IMG/VR virus record: IMGVR_UViG_3300031576_000227
Location: 1 to 32,341 of that record
From: a virus
Direction: 5' to 3' (one strand)
DNA: 32,341 nt
In this document: positions 16,376-22,641 of the stretch, in pieces
How the letters are laid out: the number at the start of each line of letters is the position of its first letter
How positions within the stretch are numbered: the stretch's first letter is position 1
Position numbers and translations under genes: made by a program
Notes under the pieces: generated by a model
What the model was told of the DNA's origin: nothing
The model's input: the letters and a program-made list of their open reading frames with translations, nothing else
Database searches by the model: none

Positions 16376-17203
16376 ATGGCGACATTCCTCGAACTCTACA
16401 AATCTCCTGAGATCGTCAACAGCACCGACCCGGCGCAGAGAAGCCGGACGATGCACTTCGCGATCTTCGGGACCACGAGCAAGGTCGAAGCCGAGAACCT
16501 GGCGGCCGCAGAAGTCGTGACGTTCTATGATGGCGTTCCGCTCACCACCTATTCGCTTGAATTTGTAGGGGGCGATTACTGGGAGGGGCGGGCCAACTAC
16601 AGTTCGGGGAGTCAGCAGGGGCAGAGCAAGGAGCCCGGCTCCTCCACGCTCGAATTCGACACGGGGGGCGGAACGCAGCGCATCCAAATGGCGCGCGCGA
16701 CCATCTCGAAAAATGTACCGCCGCTCGGAACCGTAGTCGATTTTGAAGGCGCGATCAACGTCAACGAAGATCGGATCGAAGGCGTCGACGTGACGCTCCC
16801 GGTGTTCCACTTCAGCATAACGCACCAGTTGCCTATCGAGCACGAAATCCCACTCGGCTACGTCCGCGGGGTGTTCCTGCTCACTGGCATGATGAACGCT
16901 GCGGTCTTCAAGGGATTCGAGCGAGGCGAGGTACTGTTTCTCGGCGGCTCGGGGCGCAAGCGCTCGGAAGAGGCGGCGGAGCTGAATTTCAAGTTCGCCG
17001 CGTCGCCCAACGTCACCAAACTGAAGATCGGCGAAGGCGCGAACCAAGTCACCGTTCCGGTGAAGCTCGGCTGGGACGTGCTCTGGATCAAGTACATGGA
17101 CGTAGTGCCAACTAATGGTAAATCGATCATCAAACGGCCCACTCAGGCCAACGTCGAGCGCGTCTACGAATTCGGCGACTTTACCGTCCTTGGGAGCATC
17201 TGA
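16376..17203 (+). CDS. Distal tail/baseplate structural protein
   Basis: The 275-residue protein is beta-rich and resembles a family common downstream of tape measures in planctomycete phages. Markers are 'STLEFDTGGGTQRIQMA' near residue 95, 'EGVDVTLPVFHFSITHQLP', 'GMMNAAVFKGFERGEVLFLGGSG', 'FKFAASPNVT' and 'GWDVLWIKYMD'. These suggest a tail-tip hub or distal tail protein that links the tube to the fibre. The stop overlaps the fibre gene in TGATG. The ribosome binding site is weak. It should be the first gene after the moron in the plus direction. Confidence 0.68.
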   Translation: MATFLELYKSPEIVNSTDPAQRSRTMHFAIFGTTSKVEAENLAAAEVVTFYDGVPLTTYSLEFVGGDYWEGRANYSSGSQQGQSKEPGSSTLEFDTGGGTQRIQMARATISKNVPPLGTVVDFEGAINVNEDRIEGVDVTLPVFHFSITHQLPIEHEIPLGYVRGVFLLTGMMNAAVFKGFERGEVLFLGGSGRKRSEEAAELNFKFAASPNVTKLKIGEGANQVTVPVKLGWDVLWIKYMDVVPTNGKSIIKRPTQANVERVYEFGDFTVLGSI

Positions 17204-18693
17204 TGGACCAGTTCGCCAAGGTACAAGCCGGCGAAGCGCTCAAGCCGTCCGCGGAAGCGTGGAATGGGTTCCTGGAGGTGCTCGGCGCTTTCAAAGCGGG
17301 ACGGTTCAGCGCCGACGATACGGTTGAAGCGCGGCTGAAGCGCGGCGACACCATCCTAGTGCGGAACGACAGCGGTGTAGACGTGCAACGCGGCGGCGTG
17401 CTGGGGTTGTCCGCCCCCGTCATCACAGTGGCCGACAGCGAGGATGAGTTTCTCCAGCGCGTAGCGATGTCGGGCGTCTCGCCGTCGGGTCATCAGGGGA
17501 AATTTGCCGTCCTGCTCGGCCCGCTGCCGAACGAGTCGGCTTCAAATCGGCGGCTCTACTGGGCAGCGGTTGACGGCGTGTGTTTGGCTCGCGTGAACGT
17601 CGTTGACTCAGGACACGAATGGGCCGACGCGAAGGATGGGCAGACGGCCTCTCTGGAGAGCGATAACGCGGGCTCGGCGCGAATTGTCTGGAAAGAGTCT
17701 GGCACAGGCGAGAAGTGGGCCATCGTGCGGCTGGTGGGGACCGACACATATGAGGAGGCCTGCAAGCGCATCTTGCATTGTGTTCGCTGCGTGACGCATC
17801 CGGACGGAACGTCGGACATCGTTGAGGATTACAGCTACTGGCGAGGCCCAGCCAGTTCTTGGTCAGACTCGCCGTGCGAAGGCGGCGATCCGTGCGGTGA
17901 TGGCAGCGGGGACGGCGGTACTGGCGGTGGTGGGGGAGGCGGCACTGGCGGAACTCCACCGGGTGAAGGCGGCACTATTATCCCCCCACCTGGCGGAGGT
18001 GGAAGTGGCGGCAGAGGTGGAAGTGGCGGCGGAGGCGGAGGAGGCGGCGGAGGCGGCGGCGGCACTGTTCCTCCGCCTGGGCCAGGGCCAACGCCCGGTA
18101 ATCCCTGTCCGCCTGGCTACACACAAATTTCCAACGGCGATTGCGTGCAAATTCTTCCGCAAGGTGGCTCAGGCGCGACTTTCCTCTCGCCTGGACAGCC
18201 CGCCACGTCCGGTCCATCGTCGCGGCAAATCCTTGATCGCCTGTGGAGCCTGTTTCACGGCGACGGTACGGCCACGGATGGGCAGGTAGTCACCTACGAT
18301 TCGACCAATGGCGTCGTCGGCTTTGAGACGCCGGCGGGCAGCAGTGCAGCGTTCAGCGTGCTCTCGCCCGCAGCCCTGACCGGAAACGTCAACAACTGGA
18401 ACCCTGGCACGCTATCGGATCGCACGGTCATCCGTGTAACTACAAACGGCGGTGGGCCGTACTCGATCACAGGCATCGCCGGCGGAACAGCCGGTAAAGA
18501 AATTGTGATTGTGCTGATCCACGCGACAGATTCGGTCATTCTCGAAGATGACAACGCGGGCAGTTCGGCGGGCAACCGTTTCCAGTGCGGCAGCCTTAGC
18601 GCTGTGCTCAACGCTCCGGACACGAGCAGGACCTTTGTGCATTCGGCCGACAGTAACAACGATCGCTGGCTTATGACGGCATCAGGAGTGTAA
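17203..18693 (+). CDS. Tail fibre/tip protein with glycine-rich hinge
   Basis: The 496-residue protein has three parts. Residues 1-215 form a beta-rich base with several cysteines. Residues about 230-300 are almost only Gly, Pro, Ser and Thr. Residues about 345-496 are a globular beta domain with 'YSITGIAGGTAGKEIVIVLIHATDSVILEDDN' character that ends in 'NNDRWLM'. The last module is a known type of fibre-tip domain that forms trimers and contacts the receptor. The hinge would give flexibility between base and tip. The start overlaps the previous stop (TGATG), so the two are co-translated. Receptor binding is inferred. Confidence 0.72.
   Translation: MDQFAKVQAGEALKPSAEAWNGFLEVLGAFKAGRFSADDTVEARLKRGDTILVRNDSGVDVQRGGVLGLSAPVITVADSEDEFLQRVAMSGVSPSGHQGKFAVLLGPLPNESASNRRLYWAAVDGVCLARVNVVDSGHEWADAKDGQTASLESDNAGSARIVWKESGTGEKWAIVRLVGTDTYEEACKRILHCVRCVTHPDGTSDIVEDYSYWRGPASSWSDSPCEGGDPCGDGSGDGGTGGGGGGGTGGTPPGEGGTIIPPPGGGGSGGRGGSGGGGGGGGGGGGGTVPPPGPGPTPGNPCPPGYTQISNGDCVQILPQGGSGATFLSPGQPATSGPSSRQILDRLWSLFHGDGTATDGQVVTYDSTNGVVGFETPAGSSAAFSVLSPAALTGNVNNWNPGTLSDRTVIRVTTNGGGPYSITGIAGGTAGKEIVIVLIHATDSVILEDDNAGSSAGNRFQCGSLSAVLNAPDTSRTFVHSADSNNDRWLMTASGV
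17891..18101 (+). repeat. Low-complexity Gly/Pro coding repeat in the fibre gene
   Basis: GGC/GGA/GGT-type triplets dominate and encode a run of more than a dozen glycines, flanked by Pro-rich stretches. The repeats are imperfect at the third codon position. Such tracts can change length by slippage and often give assembly problems. Confidence 0.8.
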
Positions 18694-18707
18694 GGGAGGC
18701 AGACCAA

Positions 18708-19109
18708 ATGGCAGCCCCGAAGAACTGGGTCAACAAGCACAAGGGCGTGGCGACGCTTTCGGTCGCCAATGCCAACCGCGATGGTACAGGAACCGTCGTT
18801 ACGGTATTTACAGCCACAGCCACTAACACGCGAACCTTCCGTGCCAACATCGTCGCGCCGGGACCTGTGACTGAAGGCTTCATTCACGCTTACACACACG
18901 ACGGAACTAACTTCACTTTTCTCGCCGATCGCGCCGTGCGCGCGACCAATATCGCTGTCGGCGTCGCCGGGCAGCGAGCCCCGGTGCTGCCCTGGAACGA
19001 CGTCTGGCGGCTGGAGGTGTGGCTGCCGACCACCTCGGATTCAATTCGCATGGCCACGGAGATCGGCGAGACGTTCAAGATCACTTTGGAAGCCGAGAGC
19101 TACGCCTAG
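18708..19109 (+). CDS. Small beta-rich tail/fibre-associated protein
   Basis: The 133-residue protein has the layout of a single beta sandwich: 'SVANANRDGTGTVVTVFTATATNTRTFRANIVAPGPV', then 'GFIHAYTHDGTNFTFLAD', then a C-terminal 'FKITLEAESYA' strand. I recall similar one-domain proteins directly after fibre genes in planctomycete phages. It probably belongs to the tail tip or acts as a fibre accessory. A GGGAGG ribosome binding site lies eight bases before the ATG. No catalytic motif is visible. Confidence 0.62.
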   Translation: MAAPKNWVNKHKGVATLSVANANRDGTGTVVTVFTATATNTRTFRANIVAPGPVTEGFIHAYTHDGTNFTFLADRAVRATNIAVGVAGQRAPVLPWNDVWRLEVWLPTTSDSIRMATEIGETFKITLEAESYA

Positions 19110-19127
19110 AAAAAAAGGAGAAGCACA

Positions 19128-19457
19128 ATGGGACCGTGGCAACAAATCATCCTGAAGCGGTGGGAGATTCCACCGGATGGCGGGCAGCCTTTCCTGGTCG
19201 AATTCACCTGCCCCTGGGCGCGATTCCTGGCTTGCATCAACGACGCCGACGGCGAGGCGAAGGCGTTGTCGCCAATCGCCGTCTCGGCAGCAGCCCCGGA
19301 GTTGGCGGAGCTGCACGCCGTCCGCAGTCTCAGCACCGACGCCGCGACCAAGTTCGCTGCGACGTGCGCCGAGGCCTGCCGCCGCGTGAACGCCGGCGCC
19401 CACTCGCCCGATCCGCAACTGACGAAAGAAGCGAAAGCTAGGCTGGCAGGGCCGTAG
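19128..19457 (+). CDS. Hypothetical tail-region protein (109 aa)
   Basis: The 109-residue protein starts after an excellent AAAAAGGAG site. Residues 1-40 look beta-rich ('QQIILKRWEIPPDGGQPFLVEF'). The rest is helical and Ala-rich, with a late Cys. I do not recognise the family. Its position between a fibre-associated protein and a cysteine-rich protein suggests the tail tip. The next gene begins two bases after its stop. Confidence 0.55.
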   Translation: MGPWQQIILKRWEIPPDGGQPFLVEFTCPWARFLACINDADGEAKALSPIAVSAAAPELAELHAVRSLSTDAATKFAATCAEACRRVNAGAHSPDPQLTKEAKARLAGP

Positions 19458-19459
19458 AT

Positions 19460-20077
19460 GTGCTGTCGCGCGTCGTCGGGACATGCTGTTGCAAGAAGCC
19501 GGTGCCGCCGGGGTGCGATCCTCCCTGTCCGTGCAAGGACGTACCTTGCTGGTCGTTCTTGCTAGACGGACTATTCGATCCCAGCCCGCCCTGGGGAGCC
19601 TGCTGTCCTGAGTGGAACGGCTTGTGGCGCATGGTCAAGACTGGGTCGGGGCTGTGTAATTGGTGCGCTTCCACCCTCTGCTTGCCGGGACCACTTGTGC
19701 CAGTGTTCCCTAAGGCGATGGGGTTCTTCCTGGAAGGATGGTGCGGCAAGGCACGCTTGGCCCCGTTCTGCATCAACTTGCCGCTTAATCCGTACGCCGA
19801 CTGCAGCTGGATCAACACGCCAGGCTTCGGCGCTGTCGGCGCTGGATTCTACTACTACAACGATCTGTTTGAGTGTGACCGTCCAAACCGGCTCGTTAAA
19901 CAATTAACGGGACCGGCTGACCTGTGCTTCCAATGCATCGGCTGGCCAGATGAGATTGTGATCGAACCCTGCGACCTGGAAGACGTTGGCGGCAAGGACG
20001 GCGACCCAGAAGACGAGGACCGCTTCTGCATGTGCTACCGGGAAATCTTAGGTGACGGCTTTGGCGCGGGGATCTGA
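19460..20077 (+). CDS. Cysteine-rich protein (21 Cys in 205 aa)
   Basis: I count 21 cysteines in 205 residues, grouped near the N-terminus (CCC, then CDPPCPC), in the middle (CC, CNWC) and at the end (CFQC, CMC). There is no signal peptide. The spacing does not match a simple zinc ribbon, so the protein may bind several metal ions or carry disulfides once exposed on a virion. The GTG start follows an AGGG by eight bases. An ATG two bases upstream opens only a 35-codon frame and was not used. Cysteine-rich proteins after fibre genes are a recurring feature of planctomycete phages as I know them. Confidence 0.6.
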   Translation: MLSRVVGTCCCKKPVPPGCDPPCPCKDVPCWSFLLDGLFDPSPPWGACCPEWNGLWRMVKTGSGLCNWCASTLCLPGPLVPVFPKAMGFFLEGWCGKARLAPFCINLPLNPYADCSWINTPGFGAVGAGFYYYNDLFECDRPNRLVKQLTGPADLCFQCIGWPDEIVIEPCDLEDVGGKDGDPEDEDRFCMCYREILGDGFGAGI

Positions 20078-20081
20078 TTTT

Positions 20082-20390
20082 GTGATCAACCTCCCCGTCT
20101 GCCGGCAGCGTGGACAAGAGCAGGGCGGGCGGTTCGCCTGCGCCAGCCGATGCTTTGTGCGCGGCAGTCTCGATAGTTCTGTGCCGGCGAGTTTTTGCGC
20201 CCAAGGATGCCGGCACATCGACCAGGACTGCGCTGAGCCAGCGGCTCCAGCGCCCAAGGAAGTACCCAAGGAACTCGAGCCTTTCCTTTGGCCTGGCCAG
20301 CGCGAGAAGGTCCTGCTGATGCGACGCCCGGTGCGATGCAGATGGCTTGGCAACCGGACCGGTGAACGCCGGCGCTATGCGTTGGGATGA
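20082..20390 (+). CDS. Cys-rich zinc-finger-like protein ending at an in-frame UGA
   Basis: The 102-residue product from the GTG (GGGGAT upstream) contains Cys groups near residues 7-23 and 37-50, a Pro/Glu-rich linker and 'RCRWLGNRTGERRRYALG' at the end. The 'C..LG..TGE' element resembles the beginning of a small zinc-binding domain found in planctomycete phages, where further cysteines normally follow. Here the frame stops at TGA. The same frame then continues with four more cysteines to a stop four bases before the next gene. An alternative start lies at 20052. The gene may be interrupted or read through. Confidence 0.5.
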   Translation: MINLPVCRQRGQEQGGRFACASRCFVRGSLDSSVPASFCAQGCRHIDQDCAEPAAPAPKEVPKELEPFLWPGQREKVLLMRRPVRCRWLGNRTGERRRYALG

Positions 20391-20531
20391 GGATCCCACC
20401 CAACGCAAGAGTGCGTCAAGCCGGTCCTGGCTTGCTTGAATCCGCGGCGCGGCGGCGGAACGACGGTGCTTGAGTGCGAGGGGTGTCCGAGCGATCTGTA
20501 CGAATTGCCTATTGCCCCCCGGAGAACATGA
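20391..20531 (+). pseudogene. In-frame continuation after UGA with second half of a Cys domain
   Basis: After the TGA at 20388-20390 the same frame stays open for 46 codons with no start codon before its first cysteine. It encodes 'ECVKPVLACLNPRRGG' and 'LECEGCPSDLYELP'. The cysteine spacing completes the domain begun before the stop. The next gene starts four bases after the final TGA and uses a GGAG inside this segment. The simplest reading is a nonsense mutation or sequence error. Readthrough or recoding of UGA is possible. Confidence 0.45.
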
Positions 20532-20534
20532 GCA

Positions 20535-20834
20535 ATGAACGACGTTGACCGCATCGTGTCGCTGCTTGAACGCAACGGTTTCAGCCGGGGCGACGATTTC
20601 GACGCCCAACATGACCGACGGCCGTTCTTCTACCTGAATCAGGTTGGTTCTCGACCGCTCCAGGGCCGCGTCATCGTCGGCTCGCTCTGGACAACTTTCT
20701 ACATCCGTGTCCCGATTGAGCATACGAGGGAAGCCGCCCAGATCGTGGACATGCAATCCGTCCGGACTGCCGACGAAGAAGGCGTCTACATCCTGGCCGC
20801 GAAGCTGAAGCAAAAGGGCCGACTTGCCGCATAA
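20535..20834 (+). CDS. Hypothetical protein (99 aa), last gene of the late block
   Basis: The 99-residue soluble protein has an alpha/beta pattern: 'DRIVSLLERNGFSRGDDF', 'RVIVGSLWTTFYIRVP', and a final helix 'GVYILAAKLKQK'. GGAG lies about ten bases before the ATG. I do not recognise the family. It is the last well-supported plus-strand gene before the lysogeny region and is followed by an overlapping, doubtful frame. Confidence 0.55.
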   Translation: MNDVDRIVSLLERNGFSRGDDFDAQHDRRPFFYLNQVGSRPLQGRVIVGSLWTTFYIRVPIEHTREAAQIVDMQSVRTADEEGVYILAAKLKQKGRLAA

Positions 20835-21115
20835 TGGTCGCGCCCATGCCGAACCCGCTCAAACGATTCCCGAAACGCCGCGGCGACCGCAGCGACGCCG
20901 AAACGCGGCTCACCGCGACTCTTGCGACGCGGCTTGGCGTGGCCGTTAGTCGTCAAGCCTGCACGCCTTGGTCAATCATCCGTTCTATTGGCGAGCGTGC
21001 CTGCCGGATTCGCTGGAGTTGCTTCTTGCGGGCCTGCCGACGTTCTCGCTGTCGTGTGGTCGCCTTGGCGTTGCACTCTTCGCAGCGCACGCTATGGCCG
21101 CCAGTTGGACCGTAG
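20834..21115 (+). CDS. Doubtful basic ORF overlapping an antisense gene
   Basis: The frame opens in a TAATG overlap with the upstream stop and encodes 93 very basic residues. Residues after about 40 lie opposite the better-supported minus-strand zinc-finger gene and are rich in Arg, Cys and Ser, as expected for a shadow. Only the first 40 codons are free of overlap. I include it because the start junction is typical of this operon, but it may not be a gene. Confidence 0.2.
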   Translation: MVAPMPNPLKRFPKRRGDRSDAETRLTATLATRLGVAVSRQACTPWSIIRSIGERACRIRWSCFLRACRRSRCRVVALALHSSQRTLWPPVGP

Positions 21116-21150
21116 TAAGCACACGTCTTGCCGCACTTGCAGAGGCTCAC
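20953..21150 (-). CDS. Small zinc-finger protein downstream of XRE regulator
   Basis: The 65-residue protein carries 'CKCGKTC' near the N-terminus and 'CEEC' at about residue 25. A long basic helix rich in Arg, Gln and Lys follows. Four cysteines spaced as two pairs fit a zinc finger, and the tail could bind DNA or RNA. The start overlaps the stop of the XRE gene (ATGA), so both share one minus-strand transcript. It may act with the regulator. Confidence 0.6.
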   Translation of the reverse strand: MSLCKCGKTCAYYGPTGGHSVRCEECNAKATTRQRERRQARKKQLQRIRQARSPIERMIDQGVQA

Positions 21151-21395
21151 GCATGAACTCCATTCCGCGCGGCCCGACGCTTGGCGTGGCCGTTGGCGGT
21201 GTGCGGCTTGCCGTTTGCCTTGGCTAGCAACTCATCTAGCCGAATCAGATGTTCACGCCGCGGCAGCCGGCGCTCCAGCTCCCAACGACAAATCGTCGCC
21301 ATCGTCACGCCGAGCAACTTTGCAAACGCACGCTGACTCAGCCCCATGCGCTGACGGAGCGCCACAATCTCTTGTCCGCTAGGAACCATGAGCAT
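21147..21395 (-). CDS. XRE-family helix-turn-helix regulator (probable repressor)
   Basis: The 82-residue protein contains an HTH_3 domain at about residues 9-55 ('IVALRQRMGLSQRAFAKLLGVTMATICRWE'). A basic tail follows, without a dimerisation or cleavage domain. AGGAGG precedes the ATG by seven bases. It faces the early plus-strand genes across a 151-base gap that holds matching dyads, the arrangement of a lysis-lysogeny switch. One half-site covers its own translation start region, so it probably controls itself. The small size recalls Cro or short repressors rather than a full CI. Confidence 0.75.
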   Translation of the reverse strand: MLMVPSGQEIVALRQRMGLSQRAFAKLLGVTMATICRWELERRLPRREHLIRLDELLAKANGKPHTANGHAKRRAARNGVHA

Positions 21396-21396
21396 A

Positions 21397-21415
21397 CGGT
21401 ATCCTCCTGTTACCG
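21397..21415. promoter_or_regulatory. Possible autoregulatory operator at the XRE start
   Basis: CGGTA and TACCG form an inverted repeat around the XRE gene's ribosome binding site. The right half, TGTTACCG, is identical to one arm of the full palindrome at 21486-21504. A shared half-site on both sides of the gap suggests binding by the same protein. Confidence 0.5.
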
Positions 21416-21476
21416 ATCTGGCAAGGGCAACTCTGAGACCGCCACTACCATTTTTGAAAAAATCTCCAAATCAGGA

Positions 21477-21505
21477 TTGACTGGCTGTTACCGGAGCGGT
21501 AACAT
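21477..21505 (+). promoter_or_regulatory. Early rightward sigma70-type promoter
   Basis: TTGACT, a 17-base spacer and TAACAT form a plausible housekeeping promoter firing towards the early genes at 21547. The spacer is largely filled by the TGTTACCG/CGGTAACA palindrome, so a bound repressor would block polymerase. The -35 box matches five of six consensus bases and the -10 four of six. Confidence 0.6.
21486..21504. promoter_or_regulatory. 19-bp operator palindrome in the early promoter
   Basis: TGTTACCG, the centre GAG, then CGGTAACA form a perfect 8-bp dyad. It lies between the -35 and -10 boxes of the early promoter. The likely ligand is the XRE protein encoded opposite. Confidence 0.65.
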
Positions 21506-21546
21506 CCTCTCTGTCGGCTCCGTCCGGCCGACGCGAGGGCGACCCC

Positions 21547-21744
21547 ATGACCGTGATCCGTTCGACCGACCGCATCCTTGATTTCAATTGCGGCTGTGCG
21601 GCTCGGCTGATGCAGCGCTTCGCCGGACGCAAGCCCGACGCCTGGACGCTGGCGAACTGCGAGCTACACACAGAGCTGGAGCTTGAAGAAGCCGTCCACC
21701 AGAACAAGAGCCGGCTGAAGTTCAGCCGATGCGAGGGCGAATGA
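21547..21744 (+). CDS. First early gene, hypothetical (65 aa)
   Basis: The 65-residue protein is the first gene after the early promoter, with GAGGGCG before the ATG. It contains 'CGCAARLMQRFAGRKPDAW' and an acidic helix 'CELHTELELEEAVHQNK'. I do not recognise the family. The stop codon overlaps the next gene's start region (ATGATG), which has been duplicated. Confidence 0.55.
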   Translation: MTVIRSTDRILDFNCGCAARLMQRFAGRKPDAWTLANCELHTELELEEAVHQNKSRLKFSRCEGE

Positions 21745-21779
21745 TGGCGAGCGAACGGCGAATGATGGCGAGCGAACGG
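21738..21779 (+). repeat. Two perfect 21-bp tandem copies at a gene start
   Basis: A 21-base unit beginning CGAATGATGGCGAGC occurs twice without mismatch. It contains the stop of the upstream gene and two ATG codons. The second copy adds seven codons (repeating Met-Met-Ala-Ser-Glu-Arg) to the next protein. It is a recent in-frame duplication. Confidence 0.9.
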
Positions 21780-22109
21780 AAAGAAGTCACCTGGGACGAC
21801 GACACCGGAACCTGCGCCGGAGCCGCTTGGATCGACAGCCGCGGTGACCTCTGCATTTCCTGGAACGGCATGTTCACCGGCAGCATTCCTGCTTGTGTCG
21901 TGCCACAACTGACGGTGTTGCTCAATAGGCCAAAACCGGCCGTGGTCGTGAATGTGACGGACTACATTCTTACCGCGCTCCGCTCTGCGCGGCAGACGAT
22001 CATATCGGCCGTGCAAGTTGGCTGCGACCTGCCCGACTTCGATCCGGCAGAACACGTCACCGTGAAGGAAATCGATGCAGCCATTCGCAAAGCTACGGAG
22101 GGCACGTAA
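21744..22109 (+). CDS. Early gene 2, hypothetical
   Basis: The protein of about 121 residues can start at any of four ATGs within the tandem duplication. I chose the second ATG because it has the best spacing to GAGGG and overlaps the previous stop as TGATG. The core 'VTWDDDTGTCAGAAWIDSRGDLCISWNG' is beta-rich and the C-terminal half is helical. It ends in Ala-Thr-Glu-Gly-Thr, the same five residues as the next gene, because the stop/start junction is repeated. No family is recognised. Confidence 0.6.
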   Translation: MASERRMMASERKEVTWDDDTGTCAGAAWIDSRGDLCISWNGMFTGSIPACVVPQLTVLLNRPKPAVVVNVTDYILTALRSARQTIISAVQVGCDLPDFDPAEHVTVKEIDAAIRKATEGT

Positions 22110-22521
22110 ATGCCGAGCGAACAAACGATCCGTGCTCAGGACTCCGACGGCTACCAGCACGTCATGAGGCGAGTCGCGCACCGCGTCCGGAGTCTCTGCG
22201 GCTATCTGGACCTCGACCAAATTCACCTTGCCAAAGGCGAGAACAGGCTGACCGCGAGCGGCTTTCCGTGCGGCCACTGCGAACTGCTTGCCACGGAGGG
22301 CACGTAAATGGCGAAGGCGAAAGCACAGAAGATTGCCTACTCTCAGCGCCGCGAGATGCGGATTCGCCGCGACAAGACGGCGGCGATGATGATGCAGTCT
22401 TTGCTCGCGCAGGGCGCTGAGGGCATTGGCCGCACGGCTAGCATCGCCTGCGAGATAGCTGACGTTTTGCTTGCTACGCTTGACCGCACTCAGCCGAAAG
22501 CAGCCACGGAGGGCACGCATG
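22092..22521 (+). repeat. Three copies of a conserved gene junction
   Basis: The motif ACGGAGGGCACGTAAATG, containing ribosome binding site, stop and start, occurs at 22095-22112 and 22293-22310. A third copy, ACGGAGGGCACG with CATG in place of TAAATG, lies at 22506-22521. Each copy encodes Ala-Thr-Glu-Gly-Thr at the end of the upstream gene. The third lies 16 bases before the attachment site. The intervening gene bodies are unrelated. Confidence 0.85.
22110..22307 (+). CDS. Early gene 3, hypothetical (65 aa)
   Basis: The 65-residue protein lies between two copies of the repeated junction and has an identical ribosome binding site to its neighbour. It includes 'HVMRRVAHRVRSLCGYLDLDQIHLAKGENRLT' and a 'CGHC' pair near the C-terminus. 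The pair could bind metal together with Cys30. No function can be assigned. Confidence 0.58.
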   Translation: MPSEQTIRAQDSDGYQHVMRRVAHRVRSLCGYLDLDQIHLAKGENRLTASGFPCGHCELLATEGT

Positions 22522-22526
22522 TTTAG
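22308..22526 (+). CDS. Early gene 4, hypothetical helical protein (72 aa)
   Basis: The 72-residue protein is basic at the N-terminus and helical throughout ('RREMRIRRDKTAAMMMQSLLAQGAEGIGR'). It ends with the shared Ala-Thr-Glu-Gly-Thr plus His-Val. Translation starts directly at the stop of the upstream gene. It is the last gene before the attachment site, and its own end carries a third copy of the junction whose ATG leads into the half tRNA. Confidence 0.58.
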   Translation: MAKAKAQKIAYSQRREMRIRRDKTAAMMMQSLLAQGAEGIGRTASIACEIADVLLATLDRTQPKAATEGTHV

Positions 22527-22537
22527 TTCCTGCATAG

Positions 22538-22583
22538 AGCGGGTGATGGGACTTGAACCCACGACAGCCACGTTGGCAACGTG
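22538..22583 (-). other. 3' half of tRNA-Gly(GCC): phage attachment site core
   Basis: Read on the minus strand, the segment gives most of an anticodon arm with loop TTGCCAA (anticodon GCC), a 5-base variable region, a T arm with stem GTGGG/CCCAT and loop TTCAAGT, and the 3' acceptor strand CACCCGC with a discriminator T. No D arm or 5' acceptor strand exists upstream. The fifth anticodon-stem pair would be G-G, which marks where host identity probably ends. The anticodon arm is a near-perfect CACGTTG/CAACGTG dyad, a typical crossover site for tyrosine recombinases. The integrase gene lies 59 bases away. After integration this half would rebuild the host tRNA. Confidence 0.85.
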
Positions 22584-22641
22584 CCGGGGAGAACGCCACG
22601 TAGACCGTGACGCCCACGATGCCGACGTGGAGAGGACTCAC

